Positions 59,601 through 64,000 of a stretch of DNA of 64,000 nucleotides are shown piece by piece. Positions within the stretch are counted from its first letter, which is position 1; each line of letters starts with the position of its first letter. The stretch spans positions 19,596,001-19,660,000 of the forward strand of contig CM076268.1 of the NCBI GenBank assembly GCA_038380795.1, written 5' to 3'. Source of the stretch: Pyrocephalus nanus. Taxonomy: Eukaryota > Chordata > Aves > Passeriformes > Tyrannidae. The notes below the pieces were generated by a model, which did not search any database, was not told the origin of the DNA, and saw only the letters and a list, made by a program, of their open reading frames with translations. A program made the position numbers and the translations under genes.

Positions 59601-60819
59601 CTGACCGTCCATTGTCAAGAAGCTAAGGTGACTAAAAACCTCTGGAGATTTGGTTCCCAAGGCCCCATGCCTACCTGAGAGAGCTGCCAGGAGCAGTGCC
59701 TGGGCTCCTCACTACTTCAAGTGTGGTTATACAACCTGTGTTAGCTGGGAAGGAGGACAGAGGGGAGCAGGATTCATGCCTCCAACACCTCTCTGCCTTC
59801 CTCGCAAGGCCACCTGTCCACAGGTCTTCCTCTACCTTCAGGAGCTTGGTGGTTGTTGAAATCCTTTTTCAACGTTGGATTGAGAAGAGAGCAGAAACCT
59901 GTAAGCTGTTTTATTTGGATATTTTCCTTGTATCAGAGAAGCAATGCCTGGTGCCAGGTGGCTGCATATCCCAGGGCATTGGAAAAAAACTTTGACCTGT
60001 GCCCAGGTGTGCCCTGATGCCTGAGCAGTCCAGTCTCCCACTCTTCCCTCAGATGCAGAGGCTTGGAATAAACATAGAGGGATGCTGGGATAAGAAGGAT
60101 GTGAGGCAGGGGAGCATCCCTGCAGTGGATCTGGCTCCACAGCCAACACATGACTATGTAGGGGAACAGCCACATTTGCTCCCCAGCAATGGGGATGGCC
60201 CCACTGGAGCTGCCCTGCTGTGAGCCCAGGGGTTTAGAGTGGCTCAGTATGGAGCACAGTCCAGTGTGCCATGGAGGTGATATGGGATTCTGGTGATCTG
60301 CAACTGCTCTAGCCATGGATTGGGAACTGGGGATGAAACTACATGGGGAAGCCAACTCTCACCTTCTTTCACAAGTAGGAGAGCACTGGAAAAAGGCATT
60401 GAGCAAGGGGCTGCCATGCAACAGGGAAGGGCCGGGGAGAAGGAGCTGAAGGGGGGAGGAGAGCAGAGCAGTTGCCAGGTTGACTTGAGCCAGAGCCTTT
60501 CATGGAGGGGCAAGGGGCAGGGAACATGGAGGATCAACATTGTCTTCTCCACAGAGGAAAAGAAAAAAACAGAGAACGCAGAAGGAAGACAAAGGGAAAC
60601 AGGACTTGTTGGGGGGAAAAAGGGGGATGCTCAGGGATTGAGGCAGGCTGGGGTCCAACTCAATAAGAAGCGAACCAAAACAAAACCCAAACAAAAAGTG
60701 ACTGGAGTTGGCGGTGGGCACCCCCTCCCCCAGGCAGCCATCCCCAGAAGGCAGTGAAGCTGCCTTTTCAAACAGCCGCCTCACAATAAATTCATGGCAG
60801 CCAGGGCCGGGAAACAGGC
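56681..60819. other. Unique non-coding sequence
   Basis: Mixed sequence with no recognised gene or transposon. Minor features are an 11-base tandem pair at 58430-58451, T-rich runs near 58900 and 59042-59052, and AT-rich patches with TTTAATTATCG at 58943-58953 and CTAATTTATTTG at 59386-59397 that may be small conserved patches. A 192-codon plus-strand frame (59026-59604) starts in a T-run and has no domain. Confidence 0.42.
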
Positions 60820-61040
60820 TGCTGCAATTTAAAGGAAGCGTGGATTTGCATATTGAATTAAAATTAAGAGCTAATTATGCAAATAAATTATGACATTTGG
60901 CAGGAGAATTTGCTTCAAGATCATTTATTACGTTCTTTTTATAACAGTGCGAGCGTTTAACGGTCAAAGACAATATTTTAAAGGAAAATTAACGCAAGAT
61001 TATTAACCTAAAAACAATTCCACATTAATGAGATGTATTT
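60820..61040. promoter_or_regulatory. Strong CNE candidate with paired octamer sites
   Basis: A 220-base AT-rich block with retained CpGs (aagcgtgg, ttacgttc, gtgcgagcg, aacggtc, aacgcaag). Two POU/octamer words in opposite orientation, ATTTGCAT (60844-60851) and ATGCAAAT (60877-60884), flank TAAT-rich sequence. Further on are a GGTCAAAG nuclear-receptor-like half site (60962-60969), SOX-like ACAATA (60970-60975) and several ATTAAC words. No simple repeat and no useful open frame. This is the most convincing enhancer-like block in the window. Target gene unknown. Confidence 0.55.
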
Positions 61041-62639
61041 CTCTTCAACTTCTCACACCTGGCTGCCTATTGATGCCCAGCCAGGACTGTCTCTTAATAA
61101 TTGGCATTTTTTTTGCAGGCAAATATGGAATGAGATGGTGAATGTTGATTTGAACAAACTCACTCAGGAAAATTCCTTCAGGGTTTTAGCTTCCTGGTCT
61201 GTAAAGGAAAGTTGTGAAGGTCAAACATGTCTCATGTTCTGTGCACTTGGACTGACTAGGTCTGAGTGTGCTTGGGAGAGGACACTGTGCTCTCTACCCC
61301 GTCTGCACAAGAATAAAAGCTCCCCAGCTAAAATGTGCATAATTGCTTTGCAGAAGAGATATAAAGAGAAAGTCTTAGCCATTTGTGGTCATTAAAGATC
61401 CCTAGGCTTTTTTTTTTTTTTTTTTTCCTGCAAGATCAGGGTTGTTAACCCTGGTATCTTGGCTCCCCTTCAGCTCAGGTACTTGCCACCTGCCCACTGG
61501 CTCCATGCTGGGACTCTCAATGGGGCAGGCGCTGCTCTTGCCCTCCTTGCACACTGGTGCACCACCTATGAAGTCTCACTAGTGGCCAGGATCCTCTCAC
61601 AAGGAGGGTGGTTTCAAGAAGGCCCCCACTAGGGTTTGGACCAGGAAGGCTTGCTAGGACCCTGAGAGATGTAGGTACCTCCAGGACCCAAAAGTTGCCC
61701 ATTGCCAGCCATCTGGCCCAGGTTCATCCCATGCAGCTGAGGTGATGTCTACAGTTAGGTGAGAAGTTGTCTTTCTAGAGGATTGACTCTTGTTCAAATA
61801 GGAAAGACACTCAATCGTTTGGGTTTTGATATGAAAGTATCCTTAAAAAAATAGTTTTCTCAGGAAAGACAGAAAGTGCTTGCATTCTGTCCAGCGCTCT
61901 TGTTTTGCCTCTCTCTGTACTGCAGCCAGGCAGGATGCTGGGGAACTGAGATGCTACATTTGCAGCCAGGTTGCAGGAGCAGTTGTTGAGAGTTAAAAGG
62001 AAACTGGAGCCAGGAATTACTAGAAGGGAAACAAATTAAACCCAAGTGGTTTCAGGAATGAGAAAGAGTCTTCCTCAAAGGTGGTATTTTGCAGCCTTGC
62101 CAAAAAAAAAATCATGGTAACATATCACTTGTCCTTCAGTCATCTTCACTCCTCCTCCTTTGCCTCCATCGTCCACTGTGATCTGCACACCTGTAGGGCA
62201 GGATGGAATGTCAGGATTGGTTCTCGGTTTTCCTTTTGTTCCACTTGTTTATCCCTATATCTTACATGCCCCCTCATAAAGCCATCTGCCTTTGTTACAG
62301 CTAGGGTTTTCATACTCCACATCCTGCCAAAGCTTGAGGGGACTTTATCCAAAGCTCAAGGGGCATTTTCCTTCTGAGGCAGCTGAAATTCTCTCTTTTG
62401 TGACACTTCCACATCCACTCTCAAGGGATATTCCCCCTCTCAGGTTCAAGGTGGAGAGGACATTCCCTGCTAAATCAGTCCTGGCGCGCAGCACACAATG
62501 GTGTACGGAGCCAACCACAGGTAACAAATTGTGTTGCAATAAATGAAGGGTTTGGAGCCAGACAAAATGTGTGACATTCAAAGTTCTCAGCTCTCCTCCC
62601 TCAGAAAGGCAATCTATGACTTCTGGACCCTCCTTAATG
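61041..62639. other. Unique non-coding sequence with a T19 run
   Basis: Mixed sequence containing a T19 homopolymer (61408-61426) and no recognised gene or transposon. Confidence 0.45.
61408..61426. repeat. Poly-T tract (T19)
   Basis: Uninterrupted run of 19 T with no recognisable element attached. Confidence 0.9.
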
Positions 62640-62656
62640 ACCCAGAGCTGGATGGA

Positions 62657-62679
62657 AAATAATATTAATAATAATAAAA
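62657..62679. repeat. Short AAT-rich microsatellite
   Basis: Imperfect (AAT)n run. It borders the CNE-like block that follows. Confidence 0.8.
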
Positions 62680-62689
62680 GAAACAAAGA

Positions 62690-63110
62690 AGGGGCTGGCG
62701 CATTTTTTAAATAAAGAAATTTCCCTCATCTTGCGGTTAATTTAAAAGGTTTATTTCTTGAAATGAATCCTCTTCATCAAATCTCCGATCCTTGAAAATC
62801 AGTGCAACCTGCCTCTGTGGATAATGAATTGATTTGTAATGTAAATTATATAAAACACCCTCCCCGCCAGCATTTGTGTGTGAGTGTGTTTAATCTAAAG
62901 CGTTTAAGTCTGAAAATGAGCTTCTCCATCAAAAGTCTCGATTCCATTTACATTTCTTGCATACGAGTCAATTTGTGCCTGACCCAGTCTATAAATCACT
63001 GCCAAGGAGTGCTGTGTCTGTACCTCTCCTCTTCCCCCACTCCCCTCCCCTCCTCCTCCATCCTCGCACATGCAATATTCAAAAAGGCATCTTTGGATAC
63101 CGCCTATAAA
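62690..63110. promoter_or_regulatory. Strong CNE candidate
   Basis: About 400 bases of AT-rich sequence with retained CpGs (ggcgca, gcggtt, tccgat, cccgcc, aagcgtt, ctcgat, tacgag, tcgcac). Dense TAAT/ATTA-type words include GCGGTTAATTT, ATAATGAATTGATTTG (62821-62836) and TAAATTATATAAA (62842-62854). One pyrimidine-rich stretch lies at 63024-63065. No recognisable open frame. I infer an enhancer-type element; it may be two elements. Confidence 0.48.
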
Positions 63111-64000
63111 TGGCTCCCAGTTCTCTGGCCATAGGTTGGCCAGAGGAGAAGGGACCCCAGCTTGGAGAGGTGTGTAGTGTGGGCAGTTAGCAGGCAGGAG
63201 AAGGAAGGAGAGGAAGAGAAGTCCTTCTCAGCTTCTGCTGGCTGCTCTGGAAGGATCTCCCAAGGAAAGGTGCCCTCTGTCTTGATGGCTCCTTTCCAAC
63301 GTATGTTTGCGGGCCACGAAAGGAGTCCATGGCTCAATGGCACTAGAGGCTGAGGTCTTCTACTGGTGCACAGCAACATGGTCCTCTAAAATCCATGAAC
63401 TGGGAATTACTTATACTACCTAAAGCCTTAATCCTGTCTTTATCACCCTCATTGTTTGACCATGCCAAGTTTTATCCTTCATCTCATCCCAGTGGTGGTA
63501 AGATGACTTGGGTCCTACCTCCCTGTCTTACCTTCTAGGTGCTAAAACCAGTGAGATATCCCTGTAGGGACTTGGGGTTCCCCTTGCTGGGTGGACTTCC
63601 ATATGATGAGTGTCTGTGGACCTTTGGGAAAGCAGGGAAGTGAAAATGGTGTTATCTTTACCCAAAAAGTCTGTTGACTCATCTGAGTACTGGCATTAGA
63701 AGGGGCTTAATAGTGATGCACTTGAGGACTAGCTCACCAGGAAAAGAGTCATTGACTCTGGTCTCCTCCATGAAACATCAGTAGTACCTGTGAAACACTC
63801 AGCTTTTCCCAGAGCACTGTTCAGTGGCTAAACACAGAATGTGAATGGGATCATCAGCCCATTATCACTGGCAGGGAATTTTCTGACACACTTTTTTTGG
63901 TGTTCTATTTTTCCTTCAGAAAAGGCACAATTTAAACTGATTTCTAATGGTAGGAGGGAAATGGAATCAACTTTTGGACCATTCATGAGTCCATGGGCCC
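63111..64000. other. Unique non-coding sequence, nothing recognised
   Basis: Mixed sequence to the window edge, with only short featureless open frames and no repeat or CpG cluster. Confidence 0.45.

Noticed and set aside
59026..59604. 192-codon plus-strand open frame
   Set aside because: Begins in a T-run (poly-F) and has no recognisable domain or conserved-looking stretch.

Overview
This window looks like vertebrate, almost certainly avian, nuclear DNA without protein-coding genes that I can recognise. The best species clue is one short 5'-truncated CR1 retroposon (about 34715-34813, plus strand). It ends in the bird-type CR1 3' tail: a 'gatcttaaaggtct' block followed by repeats of the attctRtga octamer. 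No mammalian-type SINE or LINE is visible. Having one recognisable interspersed element in 64 kb, with only short microsatellites, fits a compact bird genome and a repeat-poor interval. The many open reading frames are chance frames: they have no family resemblance, are rich in W, C, S and P, run through homopolymers and microsatellites, and lack convincing exon-intron structure.

Layout. 1-15 kb is mostly unremarkable unique sequence with homopolymers, two G-rich tracts, and a few AT-rich blocks that look like conserved non-coding elements (CNEs); the clearest of these is 12140-12345. At 15361-16245 there is a strong CpG island (about 100 CpGs in about 900 bases by hand count) with two TAATTAG homeodomain-type sites and no identifiable coding exon. 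CNE-like blocks follow at 17490-17850 and 22045-22420. 22.5-29.7 kb is a quiet stretch. The densest cluster of CNE-like blocks is 29.8-33.0 kb, interleaved with GA, CT, TA/CA and TG simple repeats. After the CR1 copy at 34.7 kb and another quiet stretch, CNE-like blocks recur at about 41.0, 43.1, 46.8, 49.0, 50.0, 56.5, 60.9 and 62.9 kb.

Interpretation. CpG-retaining, TAAT-rich blocks spaced through a gene-poor, repeat-poor interval, plus an orphan CpG island, are the usual look of a cis-regulatory landscape around or inside a developmental regulator gene. That could be a gene desert or a large intron. I cannot name the gene from the sequence. The CNE calls rest on sequence texture alone and are not backed by alignment. 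I saw no tRNA, rRNA, CRISPR array, virus-derived gene or novel protein system.
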